Origin: Treponema sp. | GTDB taxonomy: Bacteria > Spirochaetota > Spirochaetia > Treponematales > Breznakiellaceae | Reading direction: 5' to 3' | Assembly: GCA_031266775.1 (NCBI GenBank) | Contig: JAISAQ010000056.1 | Coordinates: 98,655 to 162,654, forward strand | DNA length: 64,000 nucleotides | Part shown: piece after piece, positions 1 to 8,153 of the stretch | Numbering within the stretch: the first letter of the stretch is position 1 | How the letters are laid out: every line of letters starts with the position of its first letter | Notes under the pieces: generated by a model | The model's input: the letters and a program-made list of their open reading frames with translations, nothing else | Told to the model about the DNA's origin: nothing | Databases searched by the model: none | Made by a program: the position numbers and the translations under genes

Positions 1-648
1 CTGACTGTCAAGAGTTCCATTCGGAACAGGATTTCCAAGAAATTCACCAAATTGCCGCAGCATATCCCTGGAAAAATCACCATGATCGAGGGGACAGTCT
101 AAACCACAGAATCCGTCCGCGGCAAAAAAACCGTCCATTTCATAATCGTTTAAAAAAAGAACAAGGTCTCTGATCAATAAATCCTCATACCAGCTACCAT
201 CACTGAAGCGGCGTAACGGATTAATGCATCCTCGTTCATCGGCCGAAGTTTTGCCATTGTCAAACTGCAAAAAAAGCTCAGAGAGATTGTTATATGTATA
301 ATCACAGCGGTTGAGCACACCGTATTCGGGCCAGTAATTCCAGGCCGCCTCGGCACCCTGAAAGTATTTTATTCCCTTTCCGTGTAATGCATCAACCAAA
401 CCCCTGAATTGCCGCCTGGTCCAGCGCTGTACACCGGGGATAGCCCTTTGGGAAGTCCATTGCGGTTCCAGAAAGGAATCATCAATAATTCCGGAATGAG
501 TGTGCAGCTGATCAACGTAGGTTTCATGATTAAAAAGCATATCGGGAGTACATCCTATGGTATCCAGATATGCGCCGACACCATAATCAGGATATGAGTT
601 ATTGAAACAGCGCAGATCAACGCTAAAACACTTTTTGTAACCTGTCAT
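1..648 (-). CDS. Glycoside-hydrolase-like protein, N-terminal part (paralog of the adjacent gene), cut by window edge
   Basis: The frame is open from ATG at 648 to the window edge (216 codons, no stop on reading every codon). AAGGAG lies just upstream, inside the end of the previous gene, whose TAA is directly followed by this ATG, so the two are translationally coupled. The protein is a close paralog of the gene at 649-2811: both have SVDLRCF near the start, then LFNHETY, HTH.GIIDD, LEPQW..QRA.PG, EAAW..WPEYG, INPLRR and DGFFAADGF, with more than half of the residues identical by eye. No signal peptide is visible, so it is probably cytoplasmic. I infer a TIM-barrel carbohydrate-active enzyme from the partner gene and the sugar transporter next door; the exact family is not recognised. 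Confidence 0.85.
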   Translation of the reverse strand, partial: MTGYKKCFSVDLRCFNNSYPDYGVGAYLDTIGCTPDMLFNHETYVDQLHTHSGIIDDSFLEPQWTSQRAIPGVQRWTRRQFRGLVDALHGKGIKYFQGAEAAWNYWPEYGVLNRCDYTYNNLSELFLQFDNGKTSADERGCINPLRRFSDGSWYEDLLIRDLVLFLNDYEMDGFFAADGFCGLDCPLDHGDFSRDMLRQFGEFLGNPVPNGTLDSQ

Positions 649-2811
649 TTAAAGCTCCTTGTATATGATCTTTACCGGTATGCACGCATCAGGCGGTACG
701 CATACATCAAATTCATCAGGCTCCCCTTCCCCAAAGAATACATATCCCACCGGTCCTATTGGTTTGATTTCCGGAAATTCAACAAGAGTTTTTTTCTCCC
801 CGGGCAGTTTGACATTTATCACCGAATACATAAGATTGGCGCTGTTTTCAACAAGCAACAGCTGGCTTCCATCCTCCTGGTTAAATCCCAGCAGCTGTCC
901 CCGGCTGGGTACCGGCAACAATGGAGATGATTTTTGTATGACTCCGGCAGCCAGAGTATCCAGCGTATCAGGATGAAGAGTAATCACACTGGCCATCTGC
1001 TCTCTAATGGAGCCAAACTTGAGTGAAGCGGGATCATACATATTGGATGGGTATGACTGACGCTCTTTGGCTGTCCTGGGAAGTTCAAGCGCGGGCATTT
1101 CGGGAATAATCCGCCTTATAAAAACACATTTTCCCTTGCCAAAATCATGTACCGAAAGCGCGGTATCTCCATTATCCAGTTTTACCATGCATGACGCTTT
1201 GCCGGCCGCGTAACCCTCAAGTCCTTGTTCCCTGCCGGTATACATATCCATTTTCCATTCATGTACCGCTCCATCATTTTTGGTTTTTTTTATGCCCAAT
1301 AATTCCAGGAGTCTTGGGTGTTCCACTTCACCTATGACATACAAATTTGAGTTGTTGTTAACAGCCGTCTCGATACGAATTACCTCATCATCATCAATCC
1401 CCAAGGGCTGTACCAAAAGCAGATCTTCGCCCGATACACGCAGAAGATTATCCGTACTGACTGCCTGAGAAACCGGTATTCCGGCATATCGAAGTTTCGT
1501 AACCGCCCGGGATAAAGGATAGGTAATGCCCCGTTTCAAATTCCCGTAAAGAACATTATCACTCCATACAATGATTGGTCCAAGTCCCTGCTTTACCTGA
1601 TAGCCAAAGCCTTCGTCCCAGCGGCGTTTTAACCATCTCCATTCCGTATCAAACAGGTCAATTCCAAAAATGGCAAGAACACCATCAATAACCCGGATTC
1701 GCTCACCCCTGGAGGTAATGGCCCGTGCGCTTCCGAGGGCAAGACATTCGCGTTCAATGATCACCGGCTGATCCCGCAGGGTATGCCAATGTTCAGGACA
1801 GTTACATGTCGATGTAGTCCAGAGAATTTCCAGGTTTTCCGAAGCCGCTTTGGCCGTTGCCGCACTGCAAATGCCGACGCTTTCCCATCCAAGCGCAACC
1901 TGAAACCGCCGGCTTGTAACTTCTTCCATTATTTCAAGCGCTACCGAATCAATTCCTGCACGGGCACATTTTGCATAGTCATACCCATAAACGGAAAGGC
2001 TGTCGGCAGGTCCAAGCTGCCAGGGGGTAAACGTAGTAAGCCCTTTCCCGGCTTTTTTCATTCCCCTGCTCAATTTTGAGGCAAAAGAAGCCCATCTGTC
2101 AGAATAAAATACGGTCCATTCGTACCGGAATTTTTCCCAGATATAATCCGCTTTTTCAGTAATGCCGCCGTCCGGAATCCTGATTCCCGTGTATTCGGCA
2201 AACTGTTCAATCATATCGCCGGCATAGCAACCTTTGTACAGCGGCATCGCCAGGCCCGCAAAACCGTCGGCCGCAAAAAAACCGTCACAATTATAATCAA
2301 TTAAAAAACGCTGCACATCCCGGATGATTTTGTCTTCATACAAAGTGCCGTCTTTTAAACGCCGAAGCGGATTTATTGCCCCCATCCCGTCCTGTCCCGA
2401 AGTGCGGCCGGTACGATCTACAATAAAGACTTCAGACATATGTTCATACATGAAAACACATTTACTAATATACCCGTATTCAGGCCAGCAGCTCCATGCC
2501 GCTTCACAGCCCTGAAAAAATTTTATCCCGTATTTGTGTACCTCTTCTATCAATGCCCGAAATTGCCGTTTTGTCCATGTTTGTGCACCCGGCATCGCAC
2601 GCTGAGAAACCCATTGGGGTTCCAGCATGGTATCATCAATAATACCGTTATGAGTATGTATTTGATCCATATATGTCTCATGGTTAAACAGCTGATAGGG
2701 AATAAACCCCAGTTTTTCCACATACGCACCGACTCCCATATCAGGTTTTGAATTGTCAAAACACCTCAAATCAACGCTCAAACTGGTTTTATACGTATTG
2801 ATGTCCTTCAT
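649..2811 (-). CDS. Large glycoside-hydrolase-like protein of unrecognised family (720 aa)
   Basis: Full-length ORF of 720 residues with no signal peptide. The first ~400 residues look like a TIM barrel, with a strand ending in DGFFAADGF near 170-185 and conserved Trp/Glu-rich loops (EAAWSCWPEYG, LEIMEEV). Next comes an alpha/beta stretch (roughly 430-560) resembling the glutamine-amidotransferase-like domain that follows the barrel in GH42-type beta-galactosidases, then a beta-rich tail. That architecture is an inference from the sequence, not a family match. It is the gene after an ABC sugar-transporter permease (23 nt gap) and before its own paralog, so it probably processes the imported oligosaccharide in the cytoplasm. 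The substrate is unknown. Base composition is lower in G+C than in the genes beyond 6 kb. Confidence 0.85.
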   Translation of the reverse strand: MKDINTYKTSLSVDLRCFDNSKPDMGVGAYVEKLGFIPYQLFNHETYMDQIHTHNGIIDDTMLEPQWVSQRAMPGAQTWTKRQFRALIEEVHKYGIKFFQGCEAAWSCWPEYGYISKCVFMYEHMSEVFIVDRTGRTSGQDGMGAINPLRRLKDGTLYEDKIIRDVQRFLIDYNCDGFFAADGFAGLAMPLYKGCYAGDMIEQFAEYTGIRIPDGGITEKADYIWEKFRYEWTVFYSDRWASFASKLSRGMKKAGKGLTTFTPWQLGPADSLSVYGYDYAKCARAGIDSVALEIMEEVTSRRFQVALGWESVGICSAATAKAASENLEILWTTSTCNCPEHWHTLRDQPVIIERECLALGSARAITSRGERIRVIDGVLAIFGIDLFDTEWRWLKRRWDEGFGYQVKQGLGPIIVWSDNVLYGNLKRGITYPLSRAVTKLRYAGIPVSQAVSTDNLLRVSGEDLLLVQPLGIDDDEVIRIETAVNNNSNLYVIGEVEHPRLLELLGIKKTKNDGAVHEWKMDMYTGREQGLEGYAAGKASCMVKLDNGDTALSVHDFGKGKCVFIRRIIPEMPALELPRTAKERQSYPSNMYDPASLKFGSIREQMASVITLHPDTLDTLAAGVIQKSSPLLPVPSRGQLLGFNQEDGSQLLLVENSANLMYSVINVKLPGEKKTLVEFPEIKPIGPVGYVFFGEGEPDEFDVCVPPDACIPVKIIYKEL

Positions 2812-2834
2812 CTTCTTCCTCCTTGGCTGTCTGA

Positions 2835-3683
2835 TTATTCTTTTACACCGCCGCCGGTAAGACCGGAGACAATCAGTCTCTGAAAAACAAAGAAAAGAAT
2901 TACGATGGGTACGGTCACAACCATGGAGGCTGCCATTAACAGTCCATAATCCTTCGTATATTGCCTTTCAAATTCCCTAAGACCGATCGCAAAAGTTCGA
3001 GTCCCCTCATTCGTCAATACGGTAGCAAACAGCACTTCATTCCACGCAACAATAAAAATATACATTGCGGTAGCCGCTATGCCGGGTGCGGCAAGAGGTA
3101 AAATAATATGGAAAAATGTCTGCATCCGGGAACATCCATCCACACGGCCTGCCTCCGCCAATTCATTCGGAATAGTATCAAAATAACTTCTCAGCATCCA
3201 AAGGGAAAACGGAATGCCAAAGGTTGAATAAGTCAATATCACTCCCTTGTAGGTGCCTGTCATCTGAATGCCTGTTTTCTGCTGGAACATAACCATGATA
3301 ATATATATTGGAAGCAGGAAAAGTACGCCGGGCATAAGTTGGGTAAAGAGAGCGGAAATGCCAAAGGCCTGTCTTCCCGGGAAAGGAAGCTTGCTTAACG
3401 CATAAGATGCAAAAACCGATATGACAAGGCAAATGGCTACTGTAGCAAGGGATATCATTATCGAATTCAAATAGTATTTAGCCAGCGGAATGGCACTCCA
3501 GATTTTGATATAATTATCCCATGCAGGATGTTCCGGAAAAAGCCTGACATCAGCCAGAAACTGTTCGGCGGGGCGTTTGAGTGAAGTACCAAACATCCAC
3601 AGGAGCGGCAGCAGTATCCACAGCAGGAGAATTCCAATGGAAAACAGCCTGTAGGGAATTTCCGCTCTTTGATTTTTTCTCAT
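2835..3683 (-). CDS. ABC sugar transporter permease, MalG type (CUT1)
   Basis: 282 residues with about six hydrophobic segments, starting with a long one at 12-32 (ILLLWILLPLLWMFGTSLK). The EAG..DG..R....F..I.LP.A.PG motif that contacts the ATPase, typical of binding-protein-dependent permeases, is present near 177-200 (EAGRVDGCSRMQTFFHIILP). Length and topology fit MalG-type inner-membrane permeases. The ATG overlaps the stop of the upstream permease in ATGA, so both are made from one message. Together with the lipoprotein and the second permease it forms a CUT1 importer for a sugar or oligosaccharide; the substrate cannot be read from the sequence. Confidence 0.93.
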   Translation of the reverse strand: MRKNQRAEIPYRLFSIGILLLWILLPLLWMFGTSLKRPAEQFLADVRLFPEHPAWDNYIKIWSAIPLAKYYLNSIMISLATVAICLVISVFASYALSKLPFPGRQAFGISALFTQLMPGVLFLLPIYIIMVMFQQKTGIQMTGTYKGVILTYSTFGIPFSLWMLRSYFDTIPNELAEAGRVDGCSRMQTFFHIILPLAAPGIAATAMYIFIVAWNEVLFATVLTNEGTRTFAIGLREFERQYTKDYGLLMAASMVVTVPIVILFFVFQRLIVSGLTGGGVKE

Positions 3684-4615
3684 CGGCGTACCCCGGTGTT
3701 ATTGTCATTCCTGATAAAACTCCTTACATATATGATACATACCCCCAGCATGAACAGCATGAGCAGAGTAGAGACAGACGCGGCTTGACCGAAATCCCAG
3801 GTTTGATACCCCATATTATAAACAAACACCGGTACAACATTTGCATCGGAAGGAGGCGCAAAACCGTACATGACATATATGGTAGTAAAATCCAGCGCAG
3901 TCCATACCATAAGCAGCATTATCAGCACCCTGGTAATGGGAAACAGTGACGGAAGGGTAATATGAAAAAATTTCTGTACACCGCTTGCCCCATCGACATC
4001 CGCGGCATCATACAAATCGGGTGATATGCTCTGCAATCCGGCAAGAAATGTAATAAACGCAAAGGGCCAGGATCTCCACACATTTGAAACGATGGGTGGA
4101 ATTATTGATTTGGGCCCTATAAGCCAATAGATCGGTTTACCAATGATCTTTAAATTGACAAGTATCGCGTTAAAAGGTCCCGAGTCACTGAGAAAAATGG
4201 ACTTCCAGATATAAACGGTTACAACATTGGGAATAATCCAGCTTACAAGAAAGACTGCCCGCAGTATCCGGTACATAAAACCGTCATGGTTCAACAGGGT
4301 TGCGGCCCAAAGACCTATGACGCAAATAGAAACAAGACTGCCTGTGGTATAAATAAACGAGGCCCTGACCGACTGCAGAAACCTGGTACCCGAGATACCA
4401 TCAATACTAAACAGGTTGATATAATTTCGAAATCCGGCAAAATCGGCTTTGGTCCAATCCCTGAGTGCGCGGGATGTGAAATTTAAAAAGCTGACAAAAA
4501 TACCGATTAATGAGGGAAGGAAATGTACCATGGTCATGGCCAGGAAAGCCGGTGCAATACACAAAAACGGCATCCAGTCTGTCTTTTTTTTCCCGATACC
4601 CGGTTTCATTTCCAT
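3680..4615 (-). CDS. ABC sugar transporter permease, MalF type (CUT1)
   Basis: About 311 residues with a hydrophobic segment near residue 20 (FLCIAPAFLAMTMVHFLPSL) and further membrane spans. The EAA-like loop is present as DAADVDGASGVQKFFHITLP. I set the start at ATG 4615; a TTG at 4621 and an ATG at 4609 are also in frame, and none has a strong Shine-Dalgarno, so the start is uncertain by a few codons. It lies about 20 nt after the binding-protein gene and overlaps the second permease by 4 nt. It is the heterodimer partner of the MalG-type permease. No ATP-binding subunit is encoded in the cluster, so a shared ATPase elsewhere (MsmX/UgpC style) is presumably used. Confidence 0.92.
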   Translation of the reverse strand: MEMKPGIGKKKTDWMPFLCIAPAFLAMTMVHFLPSLIGIFVSFLNFTSRALRDWTKADFAGFRNYINLFSIDGISGTRFLQSVRASFIYTTGSLVSICVIGLWAATLLNHDGFMYRILRAVFLVSWIIPNVVTVYIWKSIFLSDSGPFNAILVNLKIIGKPIYWLIGPKSIIPPIVSNVWRSWPFAFITFLAGLQSISPDLYDAADVDGASGVQKFFHITLPSLFPITRVLIMLLMVWTALDFTTIYVMYGFAPPSDANVVPVFVYNMGYQTWDFGQAASVSTLLMLFMLGVCIIYVRSFIRNDNNTGVRR

Positions 4616-4636
4616 CCCCAAAAACAGATTCTTCGG

Positions 4637-5938
4637 TTATCTGTCCAATTCCGCCTGGACTGCCCTTTCCGCCGCGGCGAGGGTTTTTTCAACATCACCG
4701 GAACGATAGGTGCCAAGCGCTACGGCAGAATACAATTCGCCAAGATGAGACGCCATGATACGGCACACTGAAGCGGCATGTTCATTACCCGGCATAAACG
4801 CAGTTCCGTTTTCCATGCCATAACGAATGTTTGCCCGCCATCCCTGTGAAAAATAGGGATCATCCCATGCTTCAATACGGGCGGGAAGCCAGCCGGCGGT
4901 TTTATTGTAGCTGATTTGCCATTCGGGCTCCATCAGAAGCCTGAGAAATTCCAGCGCGGTGTCCTTGTGTTTGCTGGCATCAAAAACGCTCTGTACCGAA
5001 ATGGCAAGGAACGCACCGAATTCACCGTTTGGACCACGCGGAGGAGTCTGGCACATTACGTCGGTTATGCCCGCAGCTTCCGCTTCGGCGGCTGTTCCGG
5101 TGGCAGCAGGAAGAAGTAATGCCGTTCCGTTTATGAATGCGGCGGAATTCATGGTAGGATCGTTTTCGGCCATTGACGGGGAAAGCGTCTTGTCAACCAG
5201 AACAAGATCAATAATATCCTGCAGGGCTTTCCGGCCTGCGGGGGTATTGATGGCCGCCGTCTTTTCGTTGTTTGTCAGAAACTGGCCGCCACGGGCCAGC
5301 ATGGTATAATACCAGAAATAGAATACGTCGAACTGAGTACCGCTGCCTTCCATGGAAAAAGGATATTCAAAACCATTTCCCTTAAGAGCAAGCAGGATAT
5401 TTCTCATGTCATCCCATGTCCAGGTATTGTCAGGAGGAATTACGCCTGCCTGCTCCAGGATTGAACCTCTGAAGTAGAAGGCCCGGCAGTCCCCGCCCCA
5501 GGGTAATCCATAGGTACTCCCCCCAAACTGGCCATATTTCAAGGCTCCGGAATAGTAAGCCTCATAACCTCCAAACTCATCGATTTTGTCATCAAGCGGA
5601 AGAAAAGCTCCCGTTGAGTACGCCTGGCCTGTCCATTGCTCGGCAAGCTGAATAACGTCGGGGCCTTCGCCGGAGGCAACCGCGGACATAATTCTGTTAA
5701 GACCATCATCCCAGCTTGCCCCCGCGATTTCAACAGAAACGCCTGTCCGTTTTTTGAATTCCTCAATTACCGCCCTGTTCCACCTGTTTTCCTCTTCGGG
5801 AGTTCCCGCCGGATACCTTTGCCAGCGCAGCGTAACGGAAGACATCGCATTTTCCGGGGATGTTTTTTCGCTACAGGCCCCGAACAGTACCAGAAAAACA
5901 ACCGAAAACAATCCAGATATTCTCCAATACTTCCTCAT
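4637..5938 (-). CDS. Extracellular sugar-binding lipoprotein of CUT1 ABC transporter
   Basis: 433 residues from ATG 5938, chosen over upstream in-frame starts because GGAGG lies 6-7 nt before it and the protein then begins with a classic lipoprotein signal (MRKYWRISGLFSVVFLVLFG followed by the lipid-anchored Cys). The mature part has features of family-1 solute-binding proteins: a region near 75-95 with DVIQLAEQW, an early YGLPWGGDCRAFYFR segment typical of the hinge/ligand cleft, and a Trp-rich ligand region. Expected in the periplasm, tethered to a membrane, delivering a sugar or oligosaccharide to the two permeases just downstream. It is the first gene of the operon and has its own well-formed promoter with a palindrome at the predicted start point. 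Confidence 0.93.
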   Translation of the reverse strand: MRKYWRISGLFSVVFLVLFGACSEKTSPENAMSSVTLRWQRYPAGTPEEENRWNRAVIEEFKKRTGVSVEIAGASWDDGLNRIMSAVASGEGPDVIQLAEQWTGQAYSTGAFLPLDDKIDEFGGYEAYYSGALKYGQFGGSTYGLPWGGDCRAFYFRGSILEQAGVIPPDNTWTWDDMRNILLALKGNGFEYPFSMEGSGTQFDVFYFWYYTMLARGGQFLTNNEKTAAINTPAGRKALQDIIDLVLVDKTLSPSMAENDPTMNSAAFINGTALLLPAATGTAAEAEAAGITDVMCQTPPRGPNGEFGAFLAISVQSVFDASKHKDTALEFLRLLMEPEWQISYNKTAGWLPARIEAWDDPYFSQGWRANIRYGMENGTAFMPGNEHAASVCRIMASHLGELYSAVALGTYRSGDVEKTLAAAERAVQAELDR

Positions 5939-5981
5939 AAATTCCTCCATTAAAATAACATTTATAGTCATTACATTATTA

Positions 5982-5991
5982 CGTTATAACG
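5982..5991. promoter_or_regulatory. Candidate operator: 10-bp perfect palindrome CGTTATAACG
   Basis: CGTTATAACG is its own reverse complement and directly abuts the -10 box of the transporter promoter, covering the predicted transcription start. That placement is typical of a repressor operator for a sugar-utilisation operon. No regulator gene is visible in the window, so the binding protein is unknown. Confidence 0.4.
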
Positions 5992-6020
5992 ATACTATCA
6001 TGAAAGACAGATCCTGTCAA
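5992..6020 (-). promoter_or_regulatory. Sigma-70-type promoter of the sugar-transport operon
   Basis: On the minus strand a perfect -35 TTGACA (6020-6015) is followed after 17 bp by TAGTAT (5997-5992), a 4/6 match to -10. Transcription would begin around 5985, about 45 nt before the binding-protein ATG. Promoter quality is good for the family consensus; its use is inferred. Confidence 0.65.
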
Positions 6021-6055
6021 CATGATTTTTACAAAAAATATTCGTAAATTCGTGT

Positions 6056-6228
6056 TCAGGATATAAACAATGCGGATCTGTCCGGCGGCGCGAGGAAGGT
6101 AACAGGAATTGATAATTGGGCCTTAAAGGCTATATCGCCTTGACGGCGGCTGCCATTCGCGCCGGCCTCAGCATTATGTATTGAGGCGCTATGGCCGGAA
6201 CGGGTGGTAACTGGGCGGTAAAAATCCG
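6056..6228. repeat. Gene-free spacer with nested inverted repeats
   Basis: No convincing gene is present between the transporter promoter and the end of the ThuA gene. The spacer holds several dyads: GCCTT-A-AAGGC (6120-6130), then AAGGC-tatatc-GCCTT (6126-6141) sharing an arm, and GCCTCA-11 nt-TGAGGC (6165-6187) with CCGGC/GCCGG outside it (6162-6166, 6194-6198). The minus strand also carries CCGCCGTCAAGGCG (6136-6149), shared exactly with the spacer near 50.85 kb. No U-tract marks it as a simple terminator for the ThuA gene; it may be a dispersed repeat. Confidence 0.4.
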
Positions 6229-6975
6229 TTACGCGTTCGGTGTCCCTATCTTCTCCAGTGCCTCCACATTTGGACAGTCGAACGTGCCGGCGATTACGGC
6301 GGGGTTTGCCCATTTGACGGCGTTTATGATTACACGCCTGATGTTTTCGTTGTGGTATACCGGGTAGGTTTCATGTCCCGGCTGGAAATAAAAGATTTTA
6401 CCGTATTCGCGCCTGAAGGTTACGCCGCTTCGGAAGACGTTGCCGCCTTCAAACCAGCTTATGAAAACGGTCTCTTCCGGCCGGGGAATGCCGAAAGGCT
6501 CGCTGTACATTTCTTCCCGTTCAAGGACAAAATTTTCGGGGATTCCGGCGGCAATGGGATGCGAGGGAGAAGCGGTCCAGACCCGGCAGCGCTCGTCCGC
6601 TTCACGCCAGGAAAGGCGGCCCGACGCGCCCAGAAGGGACATGAAGGGTTTTGATTTGTGGGCCGAATGGAGAAAGATTATCCCCATGCCCCGCTGGACC
6701 CTTTCGACGACCCGTCCGGCAAACCTGTCTTCCACTTCTCCGTGATGTACATGGCCCCACCACACAAGGACGTCGGTGGCCTGGAGCTGCTCTTCCGAAA
6801 GGCCCTGTTCGGGATCGGTGATGAGCGACACCGACGCGGTGATCCCTTCTTCCCTGTCAAGAAAATCCGCGATGGTCTTGTGGAGTCCTTGAGGATACAC
6901 GGAGGCGACTTCCGGCCGTTTCTGTTCGTCAAGATACTCATTCCAGATCCTTACCCTGATTGTGCCGTTTCCCAT
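6229..6975 (-). CDS. ThuA-family (trehalose-utilisation-like) protein
   Basis: 248 residues from ATG 6975, which is preceded by AAGGAGAAAGGAC; the frame extends further upstream but without support. The protein begins with a beta strand (IRVRIWNEYLDEQ) and has the ThuA pattern: a DVLVWWGHVHHGEV segment near 65-80, then GMGIIFLHSAH near 95-105, and a C-terminal FYFQPGHETYP followed by IRRVIINAVKWA. ThuA proteins have a glutamine-amidotransferase-like fold and occur in sugar catabolic operons (trehalose, sucrose and related), with no firmly assigned reaction. It follows the Gfo/Idh/MocA dehydrogenase gene by 13 nt, a common pairing, so both probably act on the same oxidised sugar. Confidence 0.88.
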   Translation of the reverse strand: MGNGTIRVRIWNEYLDEQKRPEVASVYPQGLHKTIADFLDREEGITASVSLITDPEQGLSEEQLQATDVLVWWGHVHHGEVEDRFAGRVVERVQRGMGIIFLHSAHKSKPFMSLLGASGRLSWREADERCRVWTASPSHPIAAGIPENFVLEREEMYSEPFGIPRPEETVFISWFEGGNVFRSGVTFRREYGKIFYFQPGHETYPVYHNENIRRVIINAVKWANPAVIAGTFDCPNVEALEKIGTPNA

Positions 6976-6988
6976 GTCCTTTCTCCTT

Positions 6989-8071
6989 TTAAAAAAAATA
7001 AGGTTTTCCCGCCGCGGCGGAACGGTAGATCCCCTCAAGGATCATGGTTACTGCCGCCGCTTCCTCGGGCCGCACGTACAGTTCACCTCTGCCCCGTATG
7101 GCCTTCGCGAAACACCGGGCCTCAAGATCGCTTTCCGGTTCATCGCTGCCGCCGTAAAAGTCGACGCCCCCGGCCTTGAGCGAAGGGGTAAGCGTGTACT
7201 GCCGGCCGTTCCTTACGCCGTTAATGACAAGTTCTCCCTGCCGGGGCATGTCCGCGCCTCCTTTGGTACCGCAAAAGGAAGCGACTCCCTCCCTTATTTC
7301 GGCGGTATTGAGGGCCCAGCTTGACTGCAGCATGATCGTGGCGCCGTTCTTCATGACAATGAAACCGAAGGCGGAATCTTCGACGGTGAATTTTTTCGTA
7401 TCCCAGTCGCCCCATACGTTGCCGGTATTTTTATCCCTGTTGAGTTTATGGTAAACCGTTCCGGCCGCGTAAACCGGTTCGTAGTTATCCATCATAAACA
7501 GGGCAAGATCCAGCGAATGGGTCCCGATGTCGATAAGAGGGCCGCCGCCCTGTTTTTCCTCATCAAGAAACACGCCCCAAGTGGGAACGGCCCTGTGCCT
7601 TAAGGCGACGGCCCTGGCAAAGTAGATTTCACCCAGCGTTCCCTTTTTACACTCGGCCTTGAGAAAGAGGCTGTCGGGTCTGAAACGGTTCTGGTACCCT
7701 ATGGTAAGGAGTTTTCCGGCCGCGTCGCGGGCGGCCAGCATGTCCTGTGCCTCTTTGTATGTTTTTGCCATCGGCTTTTCGCACATCACGTGCTTGCCCG
7801 CCTTGAGCGCGGCGATGGAGATTTCGGCGTGGGTGTTGTTCGGCGTAAGCACGCAGACCGCGTCAAGGTCTTCCCCCAGAAGTTCCCGCCAGGAGCCGAA
7901 GACTTTCCCCTTCCCTCCCCCGTATTCCCTGTTTGCCTTTTCGGCCCGTTCCCGGATGATATCGGAGAAGGCGGCCATTTCAACGCCGGGGATCTTCTTC
8001 AGTGACGGCAGATGTTTGGCATTGGCGATACCGCCACATCCTATGATGCCGTATTTGAGTGTCTTGTCCAT
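6989..8071 (-). CDS. Gfo/Idh/MocA-family NAD(P)-dependent sugar dehydrogenase
   Basis: 360 residues from ATG 8071 (AGGA about 8 nt upstream). The N-terminus is a Rossmann fold with the dinucleotide motif YGIIGCGGIA near residues 7-15, followed by the family signature CEKPMAKT (Glu-Lys-Pro) near residue 100. The conserved region GGGPLIDIGTHSLDLALF near 175-190 carries the catalytic His of the family. Members oxidise or reduce sugars, inositols or derivatives in the cytoplasm; the substrate cannot be deduced. It is the upstream gene of a two-gene unit with the ThuA-like protein. A weak -35-like TTGTCA lies about 25 nt upstream, so a promoter in the 80-bp spacer is likely. Confidence 0.92.
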   Translation of the reverse strand: MDKTLKYGIIGCGGIANAKHLPSLKKIPGVEMAAFSDIIRERAEKANREYGGGKGKVFGSWRELLGEDLDAVCVLTPNNTHAEISIAALKAGKHVMCEKPMAKTYKEAQDMLAARDAAGKLLTIGYQNRFRPDSLFLKAECKKGTLGEIYFARAVALRHRAVPTWGVFLDEEKQGGGPLIDIGTHSLDLALFMMDNYEPVYAAGTVYHKLNRDKNTGNVWGDWDTKKFTVEDSAFGFIVMKNGATIMLQSSWALNTAEIREGVASFCGTKGGADMPRQGELVINGVRNGRQYTLTPSLKAGGVDFYGGSDEPESDLEARCFAKAIRGRGELYVRPEEAAAVTMILEGIYRSAAAGKPYFF

Positions 8072-8153
8072 ACCCACATTCCTACCATTAAAATAAATGA
8101 ATGACAACTATCCGCCCAATGACAGCCCGGAGGCAAACGCCCCGCACACGGGA

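Noticed and set aside
6056-6313. 85-residue minus-strand frame at the end of the ThuA gene
   Set aside because: It overlaps the ThuA gene out of frame, is Arg-rich and lacks a start signal.
8141-8152. CCCG-caca-CGGG as a terminator of the radical SAM gene
   Set aside because: The stem is only 4 bp and no U-tract follows on the minus strand.
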